The translations under genes and the position numbers were made by a program. Positions 50,365-58,608 of a stretch of 64,000 nucleotides of DNA are shown here, piece by piece. Each line of letters starts with the position of its first letter. The first letter of the stretch is position 1. The notes under the pieces were generated by a model. The model saw nothing but the letters and a program-made list of their open reading frames with translations. It searched no databases and was not told where the DNA came from. The DNA is from Rhodospirillaceae bacterium (GTDB taxonomy: Bacteria > Pseudomonadota > Alphaproteobacteria > Puniceispirillales > Puniceispirillaceae). The DNA lies in contig WTIL01000021.1 in assembly GCA_011522725.1 (NCBI GenBank), positions 1 to 64,000 on the forward strand. The letters run 5' to 3'.

Positions 50365-50554
50365 GCTGCGCCAGCCATTTGACCACCGCGCTGGCCGCCG
50401 GGATCCAGGCCAGCCCAGCGACGGTGAAGAACAGCAGGTCGAGAAGGAAATGCACTTCGATGATGAAGGTCGACAGCCAGACCATCGCCCCGACATAGAT
50501 CGCCAGTGCCGGCATGATCCCCACCGCAACTGTAAAATGCCGCCATCTCTTCAT
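50351..50554 (-). CDS. DUF2842 small membrane protein
   Basis: A 67 aa protein with two hydrophobic helices: FTVAVGIMPALAIYVGAMVWL and LLDLLFFTVAGLAWIPAASAVV, joined by a short polar turn and ending WLAQHEAE. This two-helix form is the DUF2842 family, almost confined to alphaproteobacteria and without a known function. It overlaps the sprT-like start by 14 bases and begins 37 bases after the TauE/SafE gene end on the same strand. Confidence 0.78.
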   Translation of the reverse strand: MKRWRHFTVAVGIMPALAIYVGAMVWLSTFIIEVHFLLDLLFFTVAGLAWIPAASAVVKWLAQHEAE

Positions 50555-50591
50555 CTGTCACTTCCCTTGCAAGGCATGTCGGCCGCCACCG

Positions 50592-51386
50592 TCAGACCGC
50601 AGCATCATATATGAGCTTGATGCTCATCGCGAACAACACGCTGTAGCTGAAAAGATAGAAGATGCGGTCGGACATCATCCTGTTCAACTGCCGCCCGATA
50701 TAGACACCAAGCGGGATCACCGGCAACAGAAGCGCCGACACCAGCAGCGTGTCAGCAGTGAAAATGCCCAGGTCGCCATAGAACGGCAGCTTGGCCAGAT
50801 TGATGGTGAAGAAATAGACCGTCATCGTCCCGACAAAGGCCTGGCGCGCCAGCCCGTGCGGCAACAGGAAAATCTGCGCCGGGATGCCTCCGGCGAGCGA
50901 TACGAAGCTGGCAAGGCCCGACAGCCCGCACCAGCCGAACGCCCGCTGCCAGAGCCGCGCCATCATCCGCCGCGCCACATCCTCGTCCGTGTCGCCGCTC
51001 GGCCAGACAAGCTGGCGCGCATAATCCAGCGAGATAACGAGGCCGACGATGCCGATCAGCATGGTCAGCATACGGTCATCCAGATAATCGAACAGAAGCC
51101 AGCCGACGAGCTGTCCGGCGATGCCGAAACCGCACATGATCAGGGCAAAGCGCCTGTTCATCCATTTACGCCATAGATAGACCACCCAGATATCGGTGAT
51201 CAGGAACAGTGGCAAAAGCACGCCAAGCGCCAGCTTCGGCGGCAGCACAAACAGCAGGATCGGCGTACTGAGCGATCCGAGCGCGCCGCCGAAACCCGAT
51301 TTCGAGATCGACACCGCCATGACCGACAAGAAGCAGATCAGCCAGAAATAGACAGGCGTCGCCTGCATCGCCTCGAAACCGGTCAT
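50592..51386 (-). CDS. TauE/SafE-family permease (sulfite/organic anion exporter type)
   Basis: Integral membrane protein with the two-fold pseudo-repeat of pfam01925: SKSGFGGALGSLSTPILLFVLPPKLALGVLLPLF in the first half and SLAGGIPAQIFLLPHGLARQAFVGTMTVYFF in the second. About eight membrane segments are visible in 264 aa. The family exports sulfite, sulfoacetate and other small anions; no sulfur gene is near, so the substrate is unknown. It is coupled by ATGA to the EamA-type gene upstream. Confidence 0.85.
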   Translation of the reverse strand: MTGFEAMQATPVYFWLICFLSVMAVSISKSGFGGALGSLSTPILLFVLPPKLALGVLLPLFLITDIWVVYLWRKWMNRRFALIMCGFGIAGQLVGWLLFDYLDDRMLTMLIGIVGLVISLDYARQLVWPSGDTDEDVARRMMARLWQRAFGWCGLSGLASFVSLAGGIPAQIFLLPHGLARQAFVGTMTVYFFTINLAKLPFYGDLGIFTADTLLVSALLLPVIPLGVYIGRQLNRMMSDRIFYLFSYSVLFAMSIKLIYDAAV

Positions 51387-52330
51387 CTTGATCCCTGTCT
51401 TTCTTCGTCGGCTTGCGAGCTTTCCGCCATCCCGTCATCCTCCCGCCGGCGGCCTTCGCGCATCGCGATATAGGTCACGGCGGACAGGACGACCATGGCA
51501 CCCGCAAGCGTGGACAGGGTCGGAATCTCGTCGAACAGCGTGATGCCGAAAAGGATAACGAACAGGAGCTGGACGTATTTGCCGGCCTGAGCAGCCCACA
51601 TGGGCCCGGCGAACGAGCGCATCAGCGACATATGGCCGAGTGTCGCCGCAAGCCCGATGACGAACACGCCAAGCCAGTTCAGAAGCGAAATCGGCTGCCA
51701 GACAACGATGGCCAATGGCAGGGACACCAGCGCGATCGTCACCGACAGCGCCATGATAATCAGATTGTCATCGTGACGGGCTTTCAGCTGCTTGGCGATC
51801 AGGTCAGAAAAGGCGAAGAAAGCCGCCGTCACCATTACCGCCCAGGTTCCGGGGACAATGTCGCTGAAGCCGGGCTTGATGATGATCATCGCCCCGGCAA
51901 AGGACACAAGGATCGCCATGATCCGCCTGAGCCTCAACCTCTCGCCAAGAAACAGGGCGGCCCCGATGGTCGCCCAGACAGGCCCGAGATTCAGGATTGC
52001 ATTCACATCGGCAAGCGGGATGACCTTGATCGAATAGAACCAGAAGCTGACGGCAATGGCGTGAAGGATGCCGCGCGCGAGGAACCCCCCGCGCGCCGGC
52101 GAGCGCCAGATCTGCGGAATTTGCCGTCCGACGAACGGCATCAGCAGGCCGATTCCCACGACATAGCGCAGGAACGCAGTCTGGGTCGGCGGCAGATCAT
52201 GAAGCAGCATCCGCACGGCCACCATGACGATGGCGAACAGCATGCAGCTGACAACCATCCAGCCAAGCGCATGGCGAACCGCGCGCCCGGCATCAGGGGA
52301 TGGAGAGGCCGCGGGCAGCTCGGACGTCAT
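51383..52330 (-). CDS. EamA-family drug/metabolite transporter permease
   Basis: Ten-helix DMT-superfamily exporter. Two EamA repeats are visible: HALGWMVVSCMLFAIVMVAV to MAILVSFAGAMIIIKPG, then TWAVMVTAAFFAFSDLIAKQL to LSTLAGAMVVLSAVTYIA. A charged cytoplasmic tail (MREGRRREDDGMAESSQADE) ends the 315 aa protein. Substrates of this family range from amino acids to purines; none can be assigned. It overlaps the fadJ stop (ATGA) and the TauE/SafE start, so the three are one unit. Confidence 0.85.
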   Translation of the reverse strand: MTSELPAASPSPDAGRAVRHALGWMVVSCMLFAIVMVAVRMLLHDLPPTQTAFLRYVVGIGLLMPFVGRQIPQIWRSPARGGFLARGILHAIAVSFWFYSIKVIPLADVNAILNLGPVWATIGAALFLGERLRLRRIMAILVSFAGAMIIIKPGFSDIVPGTWAVMVTAAFFAFSDLIAKQLKARHDDNLIIMALSVTIALVSLPLAIVVWQPISLLNWLGVFVIGLAATLGHMSLMRSFAGPMWAAQAGKYVQLLFVILFGITLFDEIPTLSTLAGAMVVLSAVTYIAMREGRRREDDGMAESSQADEERQGSR

Positions 52331-54243
52331 GCAGACCGGCTTTCATCCCAGAACAGCGGTCCGCCGCGGAAGGCCGGGAACCCGATCCCGAAGATACAGG
52401 CGGCATCGGCTATGTCGGCGCTGTCGACAACACCCTCGGCAACGGCGTCGTGACACTCGGCCACAAGCGGCGCCAGCATGTCGGCGGCGATTGCGTCCAG
52501 CTCGTCCTGATCATAGGTCGCCCGGGCGCGCACCGCCTTCTTGCCGTCCCATTCATAAAAGCCCGAGCCGCTCTTCCGGCCAAGATTGCCGGCCTCGATC
52601 ATCACGGTGAAGCGGGCGGCGACTTGCGGTGAAATGCCGGTCACCTTGCCGGCACCGAGGCACACGTCGATGCCCACCTGGTCACACAGCTCAATCGGGC
52701 CCATCGGCATGCCGAACCCGACAAGCGCCTGATCGATCTTGTCCGGATCGGCCCCGTTGAGCATGGCCTCGACCGCCTTGAAAACATACGGAAGCAAGGC
52801 CCGGTTGACGAGGAAGCCTGGCGCCGACTTGCAACGCACCGGCAGCTTCTTCAGCGCGCCGCAAACATACATGGCGCGATCCACGAAGCTGCCGTCGCTG
52901 GCATCGGTATAGACCACCTCGACAAGCGGCAGCACCGGCACCGGATTGAAGAAATGCATGCCGATCAGGCGTGCCGGGTCGTTCAGCGCTGCACCGATAT
53001 CCTCGAGCGGAATGGCGGATGTGTTCGTCGCCATGATCGCGCCGGGCTTCATCTTGCTCTCGGCATCGGCAAAGACGGCTTTCTTGATCGCAAGGTCCTC
53101 TGCCACCGCCTCGATCAGCAGGTCGGCGCTGGCCAGCCCTTCGCCACCGGCATCGGCGCGCAGACGCGCCATCGCTGCCTCGACCTTCTGCGGCGCCTTC
53201 AGACGCCGCTCATACAGGGTTCGCGCACGCTCAATGGCACGGTCGACCGCATCGGCGGAAATATCCTGAAGCGTCACTTCAAAACCGCTCATGGCGGCGA
53301 CGGCGGCAATATCACCGCCCATCGTGCCGGCACCGATCACATGGATCTGCGAGACGTCATGATCGCCGCGACCACCCTTCTTCACCGCATCCGTCAGCTG
53401 GAAATTGCGCCGCATGCCAGCCGAGGCCGGCGTCATCATAAGCTCAGAAAACAGATTCGTTTCTGCTTTCATCATATTGGTTCTATTGAATTCTGAAAGG
53501 GAATAATGATCCAGAATACCAAAGGGGGCCGGCATATTGCGCGGACTTGTCCTTGCCATCAGCGCGGCACGCTCGTCGGCGATCACAGCCGCCATATCGG
53601 AGGGTCCCGGCGCCGCGCGGCGCTCGATCTTTCCGGCGACAGCGTCTCGCGCGGCATCCGCCAGCGCATCGCGACTGGCGACAAGATGGTCGACGATATT
53701 TGCGTCGAACGCCTCCCGCGCTTTCAGGAAGCGGCCATGCAGAACGAGCTTCATGGCAGCCTCGGGCCCCATGCGTTCCAAGGCGCGGACCGACCCGCCA
53801 TAACCGGGAAGAAGCCCGAGACTGATCTCGGGGAAACCGAACTGGCAGGCCGCGTCGTCGATAGAAATGATGTGGTCGAAAGCCAGTGCGAGTTCGAGGC
53901 CGCCGCCGACACAGATCCCGTCAACCAGGATCACTGACGGGCAGTCGAGCTTCTCGATCGCCGCGAATCCTTCAAGGACCTCGGCGATATGCGCTTCCAC
54001 TTCTGCGGCCGTCCTGAACAGTTCGAACTCGTTCACATCCGCGCCGAAAATGAAGCCGCGCTTCTTCGCTGATAAAAACACAAATCCGCTCGGCGCGCGG
54101 CCGGCGACCTCATCGATCGCGGCAATCAGTTCGGCCATCACCTCCTGCGCCAGCACATTGACCGAACGGCCGGCAGCATCCATCGACAGCCAGGCGACGC
54201 CGGCATCATCATAGCTCAGGTTGAAATGGGTGTAGTTGGACAA
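52327..54243 (-). CDS. fadJ: FadJ-type enoyl-CoA hydratase/3-hydroxyacyl-CoA dehydrogenase
   Basis: Bifunctional beta-oxidation alpha subunit. The crotonase half (about 1-200) has SAKKRGFIFGADVNEF, CVGGGLELALAFDH and FPEISLGLLPGYGGS. The NAD domain starts IHVIGAGTMGGDIAAVAAMSG, with IMATNTSAIPLEDI and GMHFFNPVPVLPLVEVV, then the dimer domain (LVNRALLPYVFKAVEAMLNG). The best start is a TTG at 54243, preceded by AGGGAGG five bases away, giving 638 aa, shorter than E. coli FadJ (714). No thiolase (fadI) is adjacent; two exporter genes follow instead. Confidence 0.88.
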   Translation of the reverse strand: MSNYTHFNLSYDDAGVAWLSMDAAGRSVNVLAQEVMAELIAAIDEVAGRAPSGFVFLSAKKRGFIFGADVNEFELFRTAAEVEAHIAEVLEGFAAIEKLDCPSVILVDGICVGGGLELALAFDHIISIDDAACQFGFPEISLGLLPGYGGSVRALERMGPEAAMKLVLHGRFLKAREAFDANIVDHLVASRDALADAARDAVAGKIERRAAPGPSDMAAVIADERAALMARTSPRNMPAPFGILDHYSLSEFNRTNMMKAETNLFSELMMTPASAGMRRNFQLTDAVKKGGRGDHDVSQIHVIGAGTMGGDIAAVAAMSGFEVTLQDISADAVDRAIERARTLYERRLKAPQKVEAAMARLRADAGGEGLASADLLIEAVAEDLAIKKAVFADAESKMKPGAIMATNTSAIPLEDIGAALNDPARLIGMHFFNPVPVLPLVEVVYTDASDGSFVDRAMYVCGALKKLPVRCKSAPGFLVNRALLPYVFKAVEAMLNGADPDKIDQALVGFGMPMGPIELCDQVGIDVCLGAGKVTGISPQVAARFTVMIEAGNLGRKSGSGFYEWDGKKAVRARATYDQDELDAIAADMLAPLVAECHDAVAEGVVDSADIADAACIFGIGFPAFRGGPLFWDESRSA

Positions 54244-54317
54244 GACCGCCTCCCTGGCGTATCGACAAAACTTCAACAAGGTCCCGGCTTCAAAAACGCC
54301 CGGGGCTCAAAAAGACC

Positions 54318-55121
54318 TCAGCCAGGCCAGCCAGACACGGCATTCGCAGCAATCCGCAATGTCGCCGCGACAGCCCCGTCGATCGTATCATGGATATGGT
54401 AGTTTTCTGTACTGTTGTCACCATCCGAACCGGCCTCGGGAACATGACGGCGCAGCATCCAGACCGGAATGCCAAGGTCCCGCGCCGCCGAAATCTTGGC
54501 AAAGCTGGCATTGCCGCCAGAATTCTTGCAGCACAGCAGAGTTATGCCATGGGTCTCGAAGGTCGCGCGCTCATCCGCCTTGTCGAGTTGCGGCATGGCG
54601 TTGATGAAGGTGGTGTTTGCCGGCCCTTCCATCCCCTCGACATTCAGGGCCCGCGCCCAGAGGGTGATGTCCTGCCGCTTGGTGAAGATGCCGATGGACT
54701 GTGTGCCGCCGGCAAGGAACACCCTCTCGCCGGGCGGAATGGCGTCCGCCATCTCCTGCCAGCTGTCGAAACTGCGCCAGTCATCCCCCTCCTCCGGATG
54801 CCATGGCGGACGTTCCAGCCGCAGGCACGGAATGTTCAGGGACGCCGCAGCAGCGCGGGCGTTGCGGGTGATCTGGCGGGCAAAGGGATGGGTGGCGTCA
54901 ATCACCAGCCCAACACCATTTTCGCGGCAATATTCCGCCAGCCCCTCCGGACCACCAAAGCCACCAACGCGCGTCGGCACCGGCAATCCCGCCGGATTCG
55001 GCGTGGCACCGGCCAGAGAGGCCGTTAGCTGGACCGACGGCTCGTCCGAAAGGGCGTGGATCACGGCCCGTGATTCGGCGGTGCCGGCCAGCACCAGTGT
55101 CCTGAGCGGCATATCGGACAT
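54318..55121 (-). CDS. cobK: Precorrin-6A reductase (CobK/CbiJ)
   Basis: NADPH-dependent reduction of precorrin-6A (or its cobalt form) before CobL. Signatures are LVLAGTAESRAVI, VIDATHPFARQITRNA, FLAGGTQSIGIF and VTLLCCKNSGG-like ITLLCCKNSGGNASFAKI. The ATG at 55121 shares one base with the cbiD stop (TGATG), so translation is coupled; the track adds a GTG codon. The length is 267 aa. It is the last gene of a short cbiD-cobK unit. Confidence 0.92.
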   Translation of the reverse strand: MSDMPLRTLVLAGTAESRAVIHALSDEPSVQLTASLAGATPNPAGLPVPTRVGGFGGPEGLAEYCRENGVGLVIDATHPFARQITRNARAAAASLNIPCLRLERPPWHPEEGDDWRSFDSWQEMADAIPPGERVFLAGGTQSIGIFTKRQDITLWARALNVEGMEGPANTTFINAMPQLDKADERATFETHGITLLCCKNSGGNASFAKISAARDLGIPVWMLRRHVPEAGSDGDNSTENYHIHDTIDGAVAATLRIAANAVSGWPG

Positions 55122-56251
55122 CACGCCCCGCCCTTGCCGATGGTGCCGGCACGGCCAAGAAGCCGGCCGTCACGGCTGATCACAACCACCTCGACCGCTG
55201 TCTCGGCGCCACGCAGATGCGCAAGAGCCGTCTCGCGCGCCCCAGCCGCCACAGCCTCGGCAAGCGCCGACCGCTGGTCGTCCGTTGCCATCTGCGAGAC
55301 CTCGAGCACGGAATTGGCGGAAGCCACGGCATCACGGTCCATGCCGAACCTGCAGGCAAGCGCGGCAAGCGCGTCAAAATCCACCTGCGAGCGCGCCGAG
55401 TGCAGGTCGATCGCGCCCTGTGACAGCTTCACCATCTTGCCGAAGCCACCAAGGATCGACAGGTTGGGGACCGGATGACGGCGCATATATTTCAGCATGC
55501 CGCCGACAAAATCCCCCATGTCGATGAGCGCAATGTCGGGAAGGCTGTATGCGCCCTGGCCCCACCCTTCGGACGTCGCGCCGGTAGAGCCCATGACATG
55601 CGGCAACGCGTTTGCCCGCGCCACGTCGATCCCGCGGTGTATCGAGGCAATCCAGGCTGAGCAGGAAAAGGGCCTGACAACGCCGGTCGTGCCAAGAATG
55701 GAAATCCCGCCCTCGATGCCAAGACGCGGATTCCAGGTCTTTTTGGCAATGGCCGCGCCATCCGGCACCGAAATCTCGATGGCGACATCACCCGTCCCGC
55801 CAAGCGCGGCCGCCAGTTCGGCCACGGCATCCTGCATCATCTGTCGCGGCACCGGGTTGATCGCAGGCTCGCCAACCGCTACCGGCAGCCCGGGCTTGGT
55901 GACAATGCCGACCCCGTCGCCGCCGCTGAAGGTCACGCCAGTGCCTGCCGCGCCTTTGCGAAGGGTCGCACAGATCATCGCGCCATGCGTCACGTCAGGG
56001 TCGTCACCGGCATCCTTGATGATGCCGGCCCGGAACCAGTCGCCGCCGGAGTCACTGCCGCTGGAGGTCTCTGCCACCTCGAGATCGGCGTTTTTGCCGC
56101 TTGGCGTGACAATTGTGACGCGATCAGGAAACTGCCCGGCAAGCATCGCCGTGTAGGCTGCGTTCACGGCAGCGGTGGCGCAGGTACCCGTGGTCCAGCC
56201 GAACCGGAGCTTTGTCTCGAGCTTGTCTTTCCGCGACGCGGACCGGGTCAT
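55121..56251 (-). CDS. cbiD: Cobalt-precorrin-5B C1-methyltransferase (CbiD)
   Basis: Methylates C-1 in the oxygen-independent corrin route, the counterpart of CobF. The family start is LRFGWTTGTCATAAVNAAYTAML. VTFSGGDGVGIVTKPGLPVAVGEPAINPVPR, GGISILGTTGVVRPFS and a C-terminal HPVPNLSILGGFGKMVKLSQG are present. At 376 aa it is full size. It is divergent from cobA across 144 bases that contain a perfect dyad. Its presence next to CobI, CobJ and CobM homologues helps decide the type of pathway. Confidence 0.94.
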   Translation of the reverse strand: MTRSASRKDKLETKLRFGWTTGTCATAAVNAAYTAMLAGQFPDRVTIVTPSGKNADLEVAETSSGSDSGGDWFRAGIIKDAGDDPDVTHGAMICATLRKGAAGTGVTFSGGDGVGIVTKPGLPVAVGEPAINPVPRQMMQDAVAELAAALGGTGDVAIEISVPDGAAIAKKTWNPRLGIEGGISILGTTGVVRPFSCSAWIASIHRGIDVARANALPHVMGSTGATSEGWGQGAYSLPDIALIDMGDFVGGMLKYMRRHPVPNLSILGGFGKMVKLSQGAIDLHSARSQVDFDALAALACRFGMDRDAVASANSVLEVSQMATDDQRSALAEAVAAGARETALAHLRGAETAVEVVVISRDGRLLGRAGTIGKGGA

Positions 56252-56294
56252 GTATCGAGCACCTGTCAGGTTGGGCTTCGGCCATTATGGCGGC

Positions 56295-56310
56295 AGCCAA
56301 TCTATTGGCT
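56295..56310. promoter_or_regulatory. Operator-like dyad between cbiD and cobA
   Basis: AGCCAAT (56295-56301) and ATTGGCT (56304-56310) are exact inverse complements separated by CT, in the middle of the 144-base divergent region, 44 bases from the cbiD start and 86 from cobA. The right arm contains TTGGCT, which with TATCTT 18 bases on could be a weak -35/-10 pair toward cobA. A binding site for a dimeric regulator is my inference. Confidence 0.4.
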
Positions 56311-56363
56311 TTGCGGGTTATGCGCTGCTATCTTTGACTGCCTTGATTAGTAGCGAATTTACC

Positions 56364-56396
56364 ATGGCGAATCCACCACCAGCGGACCGTGATTGA
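56364..56396 (+). other. Possible ten-codon leader ORF overlapping the cobA start
   Basis: ATG at 56364 opens a ten-codon frame (MANPPPADRD) whose TGA shares one base with the cobA ATG (TGATG). No clear ribosome site precedes it. It might couple translation to cobA, or be chance. Confidence 0.2.
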
Positions 56397-57286
56397 TGAC
56401 CAGTAACAGCCAAGATCATCCGACACCGGCTTCCGGCAGCCTGCCGGCGCTGGATGCGCGCGACTGGCCGGTCTTCGAGCCCGGCTGGGTGTGGATGACG
56501 GGCGGCGGTCCGGGTGATCCGGGCCTGATCACGCTGCATGCGCTGAACGCGCTGAAACAGGCCGACGTGATCATCTATGACGCGCTGGTCGACCCGTCCT
56601 TGCTGCACTGGGCCCGGCCCGAAGCCGAGATCGAATATGCCGGCAAGCGCGGCGGCAAGCCGTCACCAAGCCAGCGGGACATCTCGCTTCGGCTGATCGA
56701 GCTCGCCCGCAAGAACAAGCGGGTTTTGCGGCTCAAGGGCGGTGATCCCTTTGTGTTCGGACGCGGCGGTGAAGAGGCGCAGACGCTTGTTCAGGCCGGC
56801 ATAAACATTCGCGTGATCCCCGGCATTTCGGCCGGCATCGGCGGACTGGCCTATGCCGGCATTCCGGTCACGCACCGTGACGTCAATCAGTCCGTCACCT
56901 TCCTGTCGGGACATGACCGCACCGGGCTGATGCCCTCGGCCATCGACTGGGACGGCCTTGGCCGCAGCGCCCAGGTCATCGTGATGTATATGGCGGTCAA
57001 GCATATGCCGGACATCTGCCGGAAGCTGATTGCCGCGGGGCGCTCGCCTGACGAGCCTGTCGCCGTCGTCAGGAATGCCACGCGCGACGACATGCAGGTT
57101 CTCGAGACCACCCTCGCCACCGCCCCTCACGACATCGTCGAGAGCGGAATCGGCGCACCGGCCATCATCTGTATCGGGCGTGTGGTGCTGATGCGCCAGT
57201 GCCTCGACTGGATTGGCCAGATGGCGGGCGAGCCCGTCCGCGACACCGATCCGCTGGGTGTGCGCGCCATCTCGGAAACAGGCTGA
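56396..57286 (+). CDS. cobA: Uroporphyrinogen-III C-methyltransferase
   Basis: Makes precorrin-2 from uroporphyrinogen III, the entry to corrin and siroheme. The SAM-binding start is VWMTGGGPGDPGLITLHALNAL, then VIIYDALVD, RLKGGDPFVFGRGGEEA and GISAGIGGLAYAGIPVTHRD. It is a single-domain SUMT (296 aa), with none of the CysG siroheme parts. The track begins at a TTG; the ATG at 56396 is preferred, though its AGCGGA ribosome site is weak. cobB follows with a TGATG overlap. Confidence 0.95.
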   Translation: MTSNSQDHPTPASGSLPALDARDWPVFEPGWVWMTGGGPGDPGLITLHALNALKQADVIIYDALVDPSLLHWARPEAEIEYAGKRGGKPSPSQRDISLRLIELARKNKRVLRLKGGDPFVFGRGGEEAQTLVQAGINIRVIPGISAGIGGLAYAGIPVTHRDVNQSVTFLSGHDRTGLMPSAIDWDGLGRSAQVIVMYMAVKHMPDICRKLIAAGRSPDEPVAVVRNATRDDMQVLETTLATAPHDIVESGIGAPAIICIGRVVLMRQCLDWIGQMAGEPVRDTDPLGVRAISETG

Positions 57287-58581
57287 TGGCATCACGCGGG
57301 CTGGTTGTTGCCGGCCTCACCTCGGGAAGCGGCAAGACAACCGTCACGCTCGGCCTGCTGCGCGCCATGCGCCGCGCCGGCATCGGGGTGAATGCCGCCA
57401 AATCTGGGCCCGACTATATCGACGCCGCCTTTCTGGCCGCCGCCAGTGGCGCATCCGCCGTCAATCTCGACAGCCACGCCATGAGGCGCGACCTGATCCG
57501 CCACCTCGCCGCCGACGGGCCGGAACCGCGCCTGCTGGTCGAAGGGGTGATGGGGCTTTTCGACGGCACAGACGGCGGTAGCGGCAGCACCGTATCAGTC
57601 GCCGAGGCCCTGCAGGCACCCGTGATGCTGGTTCTGGACGCACGCCATCAGGGGCAGACCGCCGCGGCCCTTGCCGCCGGCATCGCCACGCAATTGCCGG
57701 ACGGGGTGAGCCTCGCCGGTGTCGTGCTGAACCGCATCGCCTCGCCCCGCCATGAAGAGCTGATCAGCGCCGCGCTGGCCGAACGCGGCATTGCCCTGTT
57801 CGGCAGCCTGCCGGCAAATGGTGATATCGAAATTCCGTCACGGCATCTTGGACTGGTTCAGGCCGCCGACCTCGCCGCCAGCGGCGCTCTGGAACCGATG
57901 ATCGACAAGGCCGCCGAACTGGTTGCTGCGCATCTCGACCTTGGCGCCATCGAAGCGGCGTTCGCCGGTATCGCAGCGCCCGAGACCGGGCCAGCCCTCC
58001 TTCCGCCGCCAGGGCACCGAATTGCCATTGCCCGCGACGCGGCCTTCGGCTTTTCCTATGAGCACCTTATGGCAGGCTGGCGTGATGCCGGCGCCGAAAT
58101 CATGAAGTTTTCGCCACTGGCGGATGAGGCGCCGCCACCAGACGCCGATTTCATCTTTCTTCCCGGAGGATATCCCGAGCTTCATCTTCCCGAACTGTCC
58201 CGCGCCGGCAACTTCCTTGGCGGCTTGCGGGCGGCAGCCGAACGCGGCACCCGGATCTATGGCGAATGCGGCGGCTACATGGTGCTTGGCGAGACGATTA
58301 TCGATGCAGAAGGCACATCATACCCGATGGCCGGACTGCTGGCGCTGGAGACGAGTTTTGCGAAACGCAAACTTCATCTCGGCTACCGCAGGATGACCCC
58401 GCTGGCACAGGCCTGGCCCGGCCTGGAACCCGTAACGGGTCACGAATTCCACTATACCAGCGCCACCCGCGCCGAAGGCGACCCGCTGTTCGCGGTCAGC
58501 GATGCCGCCGGGCGCGACCTCGGCACAATGGGTCTGGTGCGGGGCAGCGTCGCCGGCTCATACGCCCACATCATCGCCTGA
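57286..58581 (+). CDS. cobB: Cobyrinic acid a,c-diamide synthase (CobB/CbiA)
   Basis: Glutamine- and ATP-dependent amidation of the a and c side chains. The N-terminal P-loop reads VVAGLTSGSGKTTVTLGLL, KSGPDYIDAAF is the substrate region, and the C-terminal class I glutaminase part has the Cys in RIYGECGGYMVLGE and the His in GHEFHY. At 431 aa it is typical. The ATG shares a base with the cobA stop; the track extension lies in cobA. Sequence does not tell whether it uses cobyrinate with cobalt (CbiA) or hydrogenobyrinate (CobB). Confidence 0.94.
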   Translation: MASRGLVVAGLTSGSGKTTVTLGLLRAMRRAGIGVNAAKSGPDYIDAAFLAAASGASAVNLDSHAMRRDLIRHLAADGPEPRLLVEGVMGLFDGTDGGSGSTVSVAEALQAPVMLVLDARHQGQTAAALAAGIATQLPDGVSLAGVVLNRIASPRHEELISAALAERGIALFGSLPANGDIEIPSRHLGLVQAADLAASGALEPMIDKAAELVAAHLDLGAIEAAFAGIAAPETGPALLPPPGHRIAIARDAAFGFSYEHLMAGWRDAGAEIMKFSPLADEAPPPDADFIFLPGGYPELHLPELSRAGNFLGGLRAAAERGTRIYGECGGYMVLGETIIDAEGTSYPMAGLLALETSFAKRKLHLGYRRMTPLAQAWPGLEPVTGHEFHYTSATRAEGDPLFAVSDAAGRDLGTMGLVRGSVAGSYAHIIA

Positions 58582-58598
58582 ATTCAGCGTCTGAATTC
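58580..58598. terminator. Inverted repeat between convergent cobB and cobM
   Basis: GAATTCAG (58580-58587) and CTGAATTC (58591-58598) are perfect complements around CGT, starting on the cobB stop codon. The tight loop would open by a pair or two. No U-run follows. It may protect or end the cobA-cobB transcript. Confidence 0.35.
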
Positions 58599-58608
58599 GG
58601 CGCCTCTC

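Noticed and set aside
56252-56395. Cobalamin riboswitch between cbiD and cobA
   Set aside because: The gap of 144 bases is too short for a normal 200-base element, and no B12 box was seen on either strand.
58580-58598. Two adjacent GAATTC sites as a restriction or recombination signature
   Set aside because: They are simply the arms of one short inverted repeat after cobB; two such sites by chance are unremarkable.
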